This document shows, one piece after another, positions 36,931-48,609 of a DNA stretch of 64,000 nt. Numbering within the stretch: the first letter of the stretch is position 1; the number at the start of each line of letters is the position of its first letter. The DNA is from Eucommia ulmoides (taxonomy: Eukaryota > Streptophyta > Magnoliopsida > Garryales > Eucommiaceae): contig CM028338.1 in NCBI GenBank assembly GCA_016647705.1, positions 22,899,577 to 22,963,576 on the forward strand. The letters run 5' to 3'. The notes beneath the pieces are model-generated. The model was not told where the DNA came from, ran no database searches, and was given only the letters and a program-made list of their open reading frames with translations. Both the position numbers and the translations under genes were made by a program.

Positions 36931-37117
36931 TTGTTGAGTTTTTTAGCCCTGAGATTGAACCAAGAGGGGCGGTGAATTAGGTCTTTAGAAAACTTTTCTT
37001 TTTTACTATAAAATTTGTCTAAACAATTCTCAAAGTAAAATTAGTATTATGGTTGTGTGTGCAACAGATTAATTGATTAGACAAAAACATAAAATATAAA
37101 AAGTAAATGATAGAAAC
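36931..37117. repeat. Possible SIRE-type LTR piece, left part
   Basis: The start TGTTGAGTTTTTTAGCCC and the words AAGAGGGGCGGTGAATTAGG resemble the LTR edge near 4327-4370. The sequence is cut at 37117 by the chromovirus-like element and resumes at 43770 (AATCAAACCACGAGACACAAG). Family assignment is tentative. Confidence 0.35.
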
Positions 37118-37924
37118 TAATGAGAATATATCAGTTACACCAAGAGATCCGTTGCATGTTCCAATTGGCCCAATAACAGGGGCAAGGGTAAAAAGATTCA
37201 AAGAAGCACTTAATGGGCTTATTCGAGAAATTGGGGCCGAAACTTCAATGGTGAAGCCTAAATTAGGCCCATCGGACAATCAAGGCCTAGTTTACCTCAT
37301 CAAGACAAGCGAATGGGCTTAAAGCGTGATCCTGAATGGGCCAAGAATGAGACCCACGAATTTTATTTTATTATTTTAAAGTCTTTTAGTTATTTTTAGG
37401 CTGATTTGTAAGGCTTGATTGCCAAGTAAATCTTTTCCTTTTCCAACTAGTAATGTAAGGCAAATTAAGAAACTTCCTTATTCTTATTTAGCAATTAGAT
37501 GTTAGGGTTTCCTTTTTCCTCCATGTAGACCCACAAATTTCCAAGTGTACTAGGATTTCTTTCTTATTCTCTTGGCCACCTATTTAAGAGGCTTTGTAGA
37601 CCTACGAATTTGACACTTTTGATATTGATTAATATATTTTGGGAGAGTTTTCTCTTGAGTTCTTCAAAGAACTTTTCTAAACTTATCAAGTTTTCTTGTG
37701 GCGTTCAACCTCTTTGGTTCGTGATTCTCTTGTAATCATTGGGTTAAGTATTCTCTTATACCTTTAGTTCGTGTTTCATTCATAAACGTCGGGTCAAGGT
37801 AATCTATCAACTTTCTGTATTTTCTTGTGTTCATCGTTTTTAAATTTGAATTTAGATTCGATCCTTTGCGAAAAAACTCTAAATTGGTTTCGGGTCTCAC
37901 TAATTCTTGGTGAGGTTCGCATCA
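37118..37924 (+). repeat. 5' LTR of the CRM-like element
   Basis: Direct partner of 42958-43764, ending TTCGCATCA before the primer-binding site. A TATA-like CTATTTAAGAGG lies near 37.59 kb. Confidence 0.88.
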
Positions 37925-38434
37925 TTTGGTAATCAGAGTAAGGCCTAAATCAGGTTTCACCTATCCTTTTTATTCTTCTTCGTTCATCGTTATCTTTTCC
38001 TTCATACTTGAACTTTCTTGGCCAAAATATTTATATTTGGTTAAATTTTCGTTTTTTTTTCTTTGGTACTGTGCATCTTCAATCTTGATTTAGGTTGCTG
38101 CAAAAAAACAAAAAAAAAAAAAAAAAAATCTACAGTGCCCCCCAAAAAAAAATTGAGAATTATTTCTTCTTGTTTGTATTGTTTTCGTTCCTAAAATCTC
38201 ATTCTTAGTGAATCAATTTGTTGAGTTTGGATTGTTATAAGGAAATTTCTAATTGAGATTGGTTAAGAACTAAAAGAGTGAACTAAAGAGTAGAAAAAAG
38301 GCAAGAGAGTGTAAGCTCATAAGAGGGTAAAAGCTGAATTTGAGTGATACACGAGTGGAGTGATACAGTTTGAGTGTAAACACGCGAGAGAGTGTTTGTG
38401 AGGTTTGCTAACTTTGTTTTGCAGGTTATTAAAC

Positions 38435-39520
38435 ATGTCCCGAGAAACAAACAAAGGCTCGTCCGATGAAGCACTGGAAATGATGGACGTCATGGACGTA
38501 AAAGTTTTTTACATGGTCTTGGAGCAAAAGCTTCAACGATTGAACTTGCGGTTTGATGAAATGCATAAGCGACTAGACAAAGTTGAGTCTAGTGCACAAA
38601 AGGGGCAGCTACCGAGAGCTCCTAATGTGCAACGAAGAGAGAGGAATCAGCCTCGGTTCGAATATGAAGATGATTATGGGAATAACCTAGATGAAGACGA
38701 TCGCGCCTCTAATGTGTGGATATGGTAATAGAGGAGATAGATATAGGGAGCGGCTTGATAATAACTTGGAAAGCATCAAGGTGAAGATATCGTCATTCCA
38801 AGGAAAAAACGACCCTGAAGTATACTTGGAGTGGGAGAAGAAGGTAGAGTTGATATTCGATTACCACAACTACTCTGAGGAGAAAAATGTAAAACTTGTT
38901 GTAATTGAGTTTATTGACTATGCTATAATATGGTGGGATCAACTTGTGATAAACAGGAGGAGAAACCATGAGAGGCCTATTAAGACATGGGCGAAAATGA
39001 AGGTCATCATGAGGAGGCAGTTTATCCGTAGTCACTACTATAGGGACTTGTATCAGAAATAGAAAAGTCTTACACAAGGTTCTAAGTGTGTAGAAGACTA
39101 CTACTATAAAGATATGGAAGTAGCCATGATTCGAGCCAATGTGGAAGAGGACCGAGAAGCAACTATGGCTAGGTTTCTAATCGGGCTAAATCGTGATATT
39201 GTAAATGTGGTGGAATTGCAGCATTATGTCGAGTTGAGTGACATGGTACACATGGCGATCAAAGTGAAGCAACAATTAAAGCGAAAGGGTTCCACACAAG
39301 TTGGGCACCTATCCGGTTCTTCTTTTTCTTGGATACCGAATTGGAAGAAGAGGGAAAAGAAACCTAATTTTCAGCCCAAGGCCGAACCTCCCAAAATTCA
39401 CAAAGCTGGAGGTACACCGAACCAAGGTAAAATCGATTCCCAACCTTCTTGAAATAGAGAAATTAAATGCTTTAAGTGTTTGAGAACAGGTCATATTGCA
39501 TCTCAATGTCCGAATAAGAA
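38435..39520 (+). pseudogene. gag region of the CRM-like element
   Basis: Begins MSRETNKGSSDEALEMMD. A coiled-coil-prone start (VLEQKLQRLNLRFDEMHKRL) is followed by the retrotransposon gag core (FQGKNDPEVYLEWEKKVELI, about 38.79-39.06 kb) and a zinc knuckle just before 39.52 kb. The capsid and nucleocapsid parts are recognisable. It is a broken fossil. Confidence 0.8.
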
Positions 39521-42500
39521 AGTGATGATTATGAGAGATGATGGAGGTATTGAGACCGAAGATGAGATGGATGATGATTCGATGCCACCTTTAGAGAATA
39601 CACATGATGTTGAATACCCGGTTGATGGAGAGCTCCTAGTTGCAAGAAGAGCTCTTAGTGCACAAATCAAAGAAGATGAGACGATACAACGAGAGAACAT
39701 CTTGCATACTAGATGTCATGTCAATGATAAGGTATGTAGCATGATTATTGATGGGGGGAGTTGTACAAATGTTGCTAGCACTAGTTTGGTGGAGAAATTG
39801 AAATTGCCAACTTTAAAGCATCTTAGACCATACAAGTTACAATGGTTGAATGATTGTGAAGAAATTAAAGTGAATAAACAGGTACTCATATCATTCTCGA
39901 TTGGAAGGTACAAAGACGAGATCTTGTATGATGTGGTGCCAATGCATGCGGGGCATATTCTTTTGGGAAGACCATGGCAATTTAATCGACAAGTAAGTCA
40001 TGATGGTTATACCAATAGATATTCCTTTGTACTTAATAAAAAGCCAATTACTCTTGTACCATTATCGCCAAGGCAAGTGTATGATGATCAAGTGAGGTTA
40101 AAAAGAGAAAGTGACAAGAAAAATGAGAGTGAGAGAAAAAATGAGAATGAGAGAGAAACAAATTCAGAATGCGAGGGAAAAGAAGAGAAGAAATAAGTGA
40201 GTTTTTATGCGAGAGAGAGTGAGATAAAAAAAAAATATATATATATTTTCAAACCAACATTTGATTATACTTTTGTACAAAGAGGTTTGTTTTACCACTA
40301 ACGATCTTAACTCTTCTCTTCCTAATATTATTGTTTCTCTTTTACAGGATTTTGATGATGTGTTTCCCAAAGAGGTGCCAAATGGTTTGCCACCAATAAG
40401 AGAAATCGAGCATCAAATTGATTTCATACCTAAAGTATCCATTCCAAATAGACCTGTATATAGAAGCAATCCCGAGGAAACAAAGGAGCTTCAAAGGCAG
40501 GATAGTAAGCTTATGGAGAAAGGGTATGTACCTGAAAACATGAATCCTTGTGCGGTTCCCGTATTGCTTGTACCTAAGAAAGATGGTACGTGGAGAATGT
40601 GTGTGGATTGTCGCGCCATCAACAATATCATAGTAAAGTATCGACATCCCATTCCTAGATTAGATGATATGCTTGATGAATTGCATGGTTCTTGTGTGTT
40701 TACTAAAATTGATCTTAAAAGTGGATATCATCAGATTAAGATGAGGGAAGGTGATGAGTAGAAAACCGCATTCAAAACAAAATATGGTTTATATGAGTGG
40801 TTGGTTATGCCTTTTGGGTTAACTAATGCACCTAGTATGTTCATGAGATTAATAAACCATGTTTTGCGTATTTTTATTGGGAAATGTGTGGTTGTATACT
40901 TTGATGATATTCTGATTTATAGCAAAAACTTAGATGAGCATGTTGAACATTTAAAACTTCTTTTAGATGTTTTGAGAAAAGAAAAGTTATTTGCTAACCT
41001 CAAAAAGTGTACTTTTTGCACGGATAAGCTTGTATTTCTTGGTTTTGTTGTTAGTGCTAAGGGAATTGAGGTGGATGAAGAAAATGTTAAGGTAATCAAG
41101 GATTGGCCGAAACCGACAAGTGTGGGACAGGTGAGAAGTTTCCATGGGTTGGCTAGCTTCTATCGGAGGTTTGTGAAAGATTTTAGTAGCCTAGCTTCAC
41201 CTTTAACTGAAGTTGTCAAAAAGAATGTGGATTTTAAGTGGGGTGATGAGCAAGAAAAAACATTTAATTTATTTAAGGAAAAATTGACTAATGCACCTTT
41301 ACTTGCTTTACCTAACTTCAAAAAATCTTTTGAGATTGAATGTAATGCTTCAGGAATAGGTATTGGAGCTGTTCTAATGCAAGAAGGGCTTCCACTTGCC
41401 TATTTTAGTGAAAAACTAAGTAGCGCAGTCTTGAATTACCCTACATATGACAAAGAGATGTATGCGTTAATTAGGGCATTAGAGACTTGGCAACACTATC
41501 TTTGGCCAAAAGAATTTGTGATTCACACGGATCATGAATCTTTGAAGCATTTGAAGGGTCAACAAAAGCTAAACAAGCGATATGCCAAGTGCGTGGAGTT
41601 TATCGAAATGTTTCCTTATGTGATCAAGTACAAGCAAAGTAAGGAAAATGTTGTGGCGGATGCATTATCTCGAAGGTACATCTTACTTTCTACCTTATAT
41701 GCCAAATTGCTTGGTTTTGAGTACATTAAGGATTTGTATGTTGATGATTCTGATTTTGGTAATGTATTCAATGCATGTGAGAAAGTGGCATTACGTAAGT
41801 TCTTTAGGCATAATGGGTTTTTGTTCAGGGAAAATAAATTATGTGTGCCTAAATGTTCATGGCGTGACTTGCTTGTTAAAGAAGCTCATGGGGGTGGTTT
41901 AATGGGACATTTTGGCATATCTAAGACTTTAGATATTTTGCATGAACACTTCTTCTGGCCTCATATGAAACGTAAAGTGGAGAGAATTTGTGAGAAGTGT
42001 ATTGTTTGTAGGCAAGCTAAGTCTAAGGTTAAGCCTTATGGTTTGTATACTCCTTTGCCTATACCTAGTGAACCTTGGACTGATATTTCTATGGATTTTG
42101 TGTTAGGTTTGCCTAGGTCAAAAAGAGGTCGAGATTCTATATATGTGGTTGTAGATACGTTTTCTAAGATTGCTCATTTTATTCCATGTCATAAAATCGA
42201 TGATGCATCACATGTTGTTGATTTGTTTTTCAAGGAAATAGTTAGGTTGCATGGCATGCCTAAGACTATTGTTTCGAATAGAGATGCTAAGTTCTCAAGC
42301 TATTTTTGGAAGACTTTGTAGGGTAAGCTCGGAACTAAACTTTTATTTTCTACTACTTGTCACCCACAAACTGATGGTCAAACTGAAGTAGTTAATAGGA
42401 CTTTATCTACTTTATTGGGTGCTATAATACAAAAGAATTTGAAAACATGGGAAGATGGTTTGCCGCATGTAGAGTTTGCATATAATAGGAGTGTGCATTC

Positions 42501-42957
42501 TGCAACTAAGTTTTCACCATTTGAAATTGTGTATGGTTTTAATCTATTGACTCTTTTGGATTTAACTTCTTTACCTATGCATGAGCGTGTCAACTTAGAT
42601 GGAAAGAAGAAGGCTGATTTTGTTAAGCAGATCCATGAGAAGGCCCAACAAAATCTTGAGAGGAGAACTGAGCAATATGCCAACCAAGCTAACAAAGGGC
42701 ACAAGAAGGTTGTATTTGAACCTGGAGATTGGGTTTGGTTGCATATGAGAAAGGTGCGGTTTCTCCCAACAAAGGCGTTCTAAGCTATTTCCAATGGGAG
42801 ATGGCCCTTTTCAAGTGATGAAACGAATCAATGACAACGCCTACAAATTAGACCTTCCAGGTGAGTTTAATGTAAGTGTTACTTTCAATGTGACTGACCT
42901 GTCTCCATTTGGTGTAGGTAAAGATTTGAGGACAAATCCTTCTCAAAAGGGAGGGAA
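39520..42957 (+). pseudogene. pol region of the CRM-like element
   Basis: Parts in order: retropepsin-like protease (IIDGGSCTNVAS, about 39.75 kb; LLGRPW near 39.96 kb), reverse transcriptase (about 40.4-41.0 kb, with YFDDILIYS), RNase H (about 41.33-41.68 kb, [10 protein letters not shown]), zinc-binding integrase N-terminus (about 41.88-42.02 kb) and integrase core and tail (about 42.06-42.95 kb, [12 protein letters not shown]). The wording is chromovirus-like. Broken in a few places. Confidence 0.85.
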
Positions 42958-43764
42958 TGATGAGAATATATCAACTGCACCAAGAAATCCGTTCCATGTT
43001 CCAGTTAGCCCAATAACAAGGGTAAGGGCAAAAAAATTCAAAGAAGCACTTAATGGGCTTATTCGAGAGATTGGGGCCGAAACTACAATGGTGAAGCCTA
43101 AATTAGGCCCATCGGACAATCAAGGCCTAGTTCACCTCATCAAGGCAAGCGAATGGGCATAAAGTGTAATCCTAAACGGGCCAAGAATGAGACCCATGAA
43201 TTTTATTTTATTATTTTAAAGTCTTTTAATTATTTTTAGGCTGATTTGTAAGGTTTGATTGCTAAGTAAATCTTTTCCTTTTCCAACTAGGAATGTAAGG
43301 CAAATTAGGAAGTTTTCTTATTCTTATTTAGTAATTAGATTTTAGGGTTTCTTTTTTCCTCCATGTAGACCCACGAATTTCCAAATGTTCTAGGGTTTCT
43401 TTCTTATTCTCTTGGCCACCTATTTAAGGGGCTTTGTAAACCAACGAATTTGACGCTTTTGATATTGATTAATATATTTTGGGAGAGTTTTCTCTTGAGT
43501 TCTTCAAAGAACTTTTCTAAACTTATTAAGTTTTCTTGTGGCGTTCAACCTCTTTGGTTCATAATTCTCTTGTAATCATTGGGTTAAGGATTCTCTTATA
43601 CCTTTGGTTCGCATTTTATTCATAAACGGCGAGTCAAGGCAATCTATCAACTTTCTGTATTTTCATGTATTCTTCGTTTTCAAATCTGAATTTAGATTCT
43701 ATCATTTACGAAGAAACTCTAAATTGGTTTCGGGTCTCACTAATCCTTGGTGAGGTTCGCATCA
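42958..43764 (+). repeat. 3' LTR of the CRM-like element, carrying the end of the pol frame
   Basis: Partner of the 5' LTR. Its first 200 bp are open in the pol frame and end NQGLVHLIKASEWA before a stop. Confidence 0.85.
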
Positions 43765-43769
43765 GAAAC

Positions 43770-44220
43770 AATCAAACCACGAGACACAAGAGATTTATAG
43801 TAGTTCGACAAATTTAATTGCCTACATCTGCTACATCTAAAATAAAATATTTGGAGTTAAATTAAGTGGACTTAATTGGATAACGTGCCGCTTGAGGACA
43901 GGCGTCTTGTGGTGCCTAATACTTTCTCCGAGCGTAACCGACCCCAACCTCAATTTAAATGAATCTCTAGTTAGACTGTGTTTTAGAGTCAAAATTTACA
44001 TAGGACATTTTTTTTTCATAAATTGTTTTTCCTAAAAATCCAGTGAGTTAGCACACTATTTAAACTCAAAGCTAGGTAGTGACTTATTTCTTTAAAAAAT
44101 TGGCCTATTTTTTTTTTATTATTTTATTTTTATTTTGTTTTTGAGAAAATTGATACATTTAAAAGCCTCTTATCTTTACGCATTTACCATTTTAAATTTT
44201 CTTTTAAATTTCAAACAAGG
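43770..44220. repeat. Possible SIRE-type LTR piece, right part
   Basis: Continues the sequence cut at 37117, with words common in SIRE-type LTRs (ATTTATAGTAGTTCGACAAA, GGACAGGCGTC). The right limit is not seen. No coding. Confidence 0.3.
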
Positions 44221-44229
44221 GTACATCAA

Positions 44230-45000
44230 ATGCGGAGTCAAATCTGCATGTATTTGACAAGTAATACGTCGAGTAAAACCTATATGTGTTGTACATGTAA
44301 AATGCATAATAAAATTGACATGTATTTGACATATAAGAAAATTTAAGAATATTTAATATGTATGGACATATTAAAGCGCATGTTTGTGGTGTTGATTTAA
44401 AGAGAACCTACCATGTATATGACATGTAGGAAAGCTTAATAACTTATCACTTGTGTATGAGATAAAAATAGACATATGAAAGACATATTTAAGATGAAAA
44501 ACTTGTTATGTATGACATCTAAGTTGATTATAATTTTCAATATATTAATAACATGTAGATATACATGTATATGATATGTGATATGAAAGTTCAGCCTGTT
44601 TATGATATATCAGAGAATAAAATTTAATATGTATATGGCATATTAATACATGCTTAACATGTATTTGACATGTTAACAATTTAAACGTTTTTTGGTTGAA
44701 TATGTGTGACGTATTAAGGAACGTGTGATGGACATGAAAAACGTAACCCTAGCATGTATATGATAGGTTGGAATGTTAATGATATATTTTAATATGCATA
44801 TAACATATTAATGAAATTTTGACATGTACATGATAAGTGATGTAAAATTTAACATCCATATGACATGTTAGGATGTTTATGAGATTTAATATGTATATGA
44901 CATATTAAAGCATGCGTAAGTAAGCATGATTTGTTGGCATTTTATCATGGATATGACATAGATATCTATGCATATACTTGAGATGTATGTGACATATAAC
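44230..45000. repeat. Degenerate array of TGTATATGACATGT-like units
   Basis: About twenty short, imperfect units on the theme (A)TGTATATGACAT(A/G)T(T/A)A recur at irregular 30-60 bp steps. Probably an old minisatellite. Non-coding. Confidence 0.6.
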
Positions 45001-47461
45001 TGAAGGAACGGGATATTAAAATTACTAAATTTTCACAACAAAATATAAAAAATTAAACCACAGCTAATAAACATGGTTCCTTAAAGCCGGATCTATTAGT
45101 ATCAATATAAAACAAATATAAATAGTAAAAATTAAATCATATTTATACAATTTATAGAATTTACTTCTTCTAGTGCTTCAGCTTCAATGCCTGTAGTTTC
45201 CAGGGCATTAACCTGATAAGGTTTTTCTAAGAGGGGATATAACTGATTTTGATTCCGCAACCAAGAATGATAACACAATTAACTTGCATCTTATAGTATT
45301 GTCACGAGAAATTTCATAAGTATAGTGTTCTTGAGATCTTTAAAAATCTAATTCTAATCTCAAGAATTTAAGATAGATATGTTTTTACTGTAGTAAATAG
45401 TAATAATCAATAAATTAGAATCATAGTCGAATAAAGGGAGGCAGCTGAAAATATGAGTCTCGCTTGAGTTTCACACTCAAGGCAGCCACTAGGTGGTTCT
45501 CCATATTTTTCCACCACGCCGTGCATTTCATGTCATTGCTCGTCAATCTGCTTCTAAAATTCCCTTTTAGGGGGGGAATAATGGATTGTTAGTTTGGATG
45601 ATTTGGAAGATATAATTAGGGGGCATGTATTGTTAGAGTCCATTTGTATACTTGATGTAATCATATATAGGCATTGTTCAGGGCTCAAAACCCCGGACCC
45701 CTTCTTTCGATAATTACACTTTGACCCCCTAAACTTCTAAACAGCTCAACATTACTATCCATTCCTTTAAAAAAGACTTTTTGAACTTTCATTTCCCTTT
45801 GTGTGTGACCCATTATATTTATATCAAAAGCAGGATGGTAGAAATAATTAATTAATCAATTAACTAAAGTTGGAATAATTTCAGATTTTCCCTTCTAAGA
45901 GAAACAATTCTCCAAGACATCTCCTCCGACTATGAGATGTCTATCCACATATCACAACCTTATCCGGTTTATAAGAATTTCACCAAGAGAAGCTCCTAGT
46001 AATGATTTGCATACTATACGATCTCTATATCTTTTGATCCTGAAATGATCAACATGGTATAGGTAAAGTCAAAAACCCTTAGCCCGATCATAACTAGACC
46101 TTAGACTTGACCTAATAACTATATTAACTAAGGCTTATGAAAATTCAAAATTTTCAATTAATCTAGCCCGAAAAATATGTTAGATATATTCCCAAATCAA
46201 TTAAAAACGTGCTCCACAAATAGGGTAAGTCAATGAGACCAAGAAATCAGTACAGGTCAAAAAGCATGTGATCAAAATCTGATTGAATATTATTACTATT
46301 ATCGAAAATCCTTTTTTAAATAGATATACCTAACATAAATTCATTTTAAAAACATTCCAAATAACTTATAAATCAATTAATAATATTTGGAAATGATTTA
46401 AAATAAATTACTCGTTAAAATGTTGTAAGGATTCGACCAAAAGCTTTCAAAAATTCAAATAGATCTGTTTCGGACGATTGATTGAACCAGACAATCAATC
46501 AATTATTCAGTGTTAAATTGTAAACCCTAAACCTTTTTGTCCAAATCAGTCGACTGGCCAATGTCATTCGGTCGACTGGCTTAGTACAAAGTCCAATATC
46601 TAGGACTCCCTCATTGAATCGGTTGACTGACCATTGTACTCCGTCGATTGATTATGTAAGTCTATAACACCCTTAAACCTTTTGTCTCAACAGGTCAACT
46701 GACCATATACTCCGGTCAACCATTTGTAACAAAAATCAACCTATTTCAATTATGAATACTTGATCGGTTTTCAATTTAGTTAATCATTTTGGGAAAAAAA
46801 ATGAATTTTTAACAAGTTTGAACATGTTTGGCACATCAAAATTCATATCTCACTAGAGGATTATATCTACATACATAATAATACCATGTAATCATGATTT
46901 TTAGTATAAGAAGTGCAATGTGTGTTATCTTAATCAATTTTATATATAAAAAAAAAAAAAAAAAACGATCAATGTAAGTGTTGTTGTTTGCCTAGGGAAT
47001 ACAAAAAATGTCTGAAAATGTTTTCATTATTTTATATGTCCATGTCAACCTCAGGTTCCTCACTTTGTACTTGTCTTGTTGGATCATTCAATACTTTATT
47101 GTTTTAGATATAACCTCAACAAACACCTTAGTTAAAAAACACCAAACATGGTGTTATCATCAAAATCAATTGTAGAGTAAAACTCTATAGGGCTAACATC
47201 TTTGCTTATAGGGTTTACATAAATACAATTCGTTAACCATTTGACTAAAGATAGAAAGTCAATTAATGATTGAATTTCAATTTGAAATCCCTAGATTTAC
47301 GCTTCTTTTCAAATGTAAAAGATGTAGTTCATAAATTACTGATCGTTTATGATAGATTTAATTCAAACAACATTAAATGTTTAATGCATACACAATATTT
47401 GACTTCTAATTTGTTGAGGGACACCCTTTTGGCAAAAGATAAAAACCAAACCAACAATTAG
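45001..47461. other. Non-coding stretch
   Basis: No gene recognised. At 46545-46725 the words CAGTCGACTGGCC, CGGTCGACTGGC, CGGTTGACTGACC and GGTCAACTGACC recur every 20-70 bp. The very start of the window (GGTCGACCGGTTCACC) shows similar words. Such GGTCGACTGG clusters occur in some copia LTRs, so this may be a decayed LTR; no ends are visible. An A-run lies near 46950. Confidence 0.4.
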
Positions 47462-47972
47462 GAAAAATTACATTTTTGGCCCCCAAAGTATGGGGCAGGT
47501 GTCTATATGGACCCTAGGATTTATCAAATTGCACACTTGATCCCTCAAGTTCCACATTTGTTTAAATCCCTCAAAATTGAAGATGTTAATGGATTTAGAT
47601 TAAAAATGGATTGTACTCGACATGTGTCCTTTTAATGAGGATATTTTAATCATTTTATTACTCCATTAAATGTAAAACATTTTCTCCTAACATTGATTCA
47701 AGCTCCTCTTTCATTCTTTAAGACGGATTGTTGCTAAGAAAAAATTAAGAGAAAACGTCTTAGATTTAGTTAAGAGATAAAATCACGAAAACATCCCATT
47801 GGAAGGCCACCTGTTGAGCAAGACCGATTTTTAATCCAAAATCATTAACAATGTTTTTAATTTTATAGAATTGAAACAAATGTAAAATTTAAAAGACCAA
47901 ATGTGCAATTTAACAAATTTCATGGTCCATATAACCAACCACTCCATACCTGTACAAAGATATAGTTTCCCC
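47462..47972. mobile_element. MITE-like element with long inverted repeats
   Basis: The first and last 150 bp are imperfect inverted copies (TATATGGACC, AAATTGCACA, ACATTTGTTT and GATTAAAAATGG recur in mirror order). It begins GAAAAATTACATTTTTGGCC and ends with TATAGTTTCCCC. No coding. Long terminal repeats of this kind suggest a Mutator-type non-autonomous element; no clean target duplication was found. Confidence 0.6.
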
Positions 47973-48164
47973 TTTTATGATTAATGTTTCATGTTTTTAA
48001 AATCCCTCACTTCACAATTTCTTTTAAATATGAAAGATTTTATCTAGAAATCACACTTACGCATTAAATTTACGTACATATTATCTATTAAAATTAATCT
48101 TTGACTAGAAAGATTTTTCACTAAACATTAAAAAGCCCCTAATTCAGTGTGTTTTGTTAAATAC

Positions 48165-48375
48165 GGATTCATCCCACGGTTGGCAAGAGGAGGCGTTTAT
48201 TTCTTTATCAACCGAGGCTTAACTCTCATAACGAGCATTTTAAAAATTAAATCTTGAATGCATCAGGCCGATGTAGAAGAATGTACCCTTAATATTGCCC
48301 GAGAAGTGATTAGTCGAGGCGCGCGCGTAAGCTGACCCAAACACACCTTACCATAAAACTAAAAAAAAAAGTTCC
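48165..48375 (+). repeat. SINE-like repeat, copy 3
   Basis: The fullest copy: a head with GGTTGGCAAGAGGAGG (A-box-like) and GAGGCTTAACTCTC (B-box-like), the core TTAAATCTTGAATGCATCAG, CTTAATATTGCCCGAGAAG, and a tail ACACACCTTACCATAAAACT with an A-run. Lies just downstream of NIT4. Confidence 0.6.
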
Positions 48376-48609
48376 ATAACAAATTCCTTTTTTTTATTCA
48401 CTTAATTTTGGATTTGTTCCAAGTTATATCTATCTAACGGAGTTCACACCCAATACAAGTTCAACCGCCAATAATATTCAGCAACAAATATTATAGACCA
48501 AATTCTCCAGTACATGGAAAGAGAATCAAGTGATGGATTTTACTTGCAATTAACAAGCGAATAGCACGCTCCAACTTATGCACAACTAAATCACAATCTT
48601 GGAGAGCCT

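Larger units (their letters stand above)
37118..43764 (+). mobile_element. Ty3/gypsy chromovirus-like element (CRM-like), both LTRs present
   Basis: LTRs 37118-37924 and 42958-43764 (807 bp each), perfect target duplication GAAAC (37113-37117, 43765-43769), primer-binding site TTTGGTAATCAGAG after the left LTR and a purine tract AAAAGGGAGGGAA before the right one. Gag, protease, reverse transcriptase, RNase H and integrase occur in gypsy order. The integrase tail runs on into the 3' LTR, where it reads PITRVRAKKFKEALNGL. That arrangement is known for CRM-type chromoviruses, so I infer that lineage. The LTRs differ by roughly 5-10% by eye, suggesting an age of some millions of years. A handful of breaks; the copy is dead. 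Confidence 0.88.

Noticed and set aside
40720-40740. AGTGGATATCATC inside the gypsy reverse transcriptase, the same word as the MULE motif
   Set aside because: Here it simply encodes the conserved SGYHQI of reverse transcriptase, so it is a coincidence of codons.
45178-45240. Short coding-like stretch on the minus strand (NALETTGIEAEAL)
   Set aside because: Too short, no splice context or neighbours in support, no family recognised.
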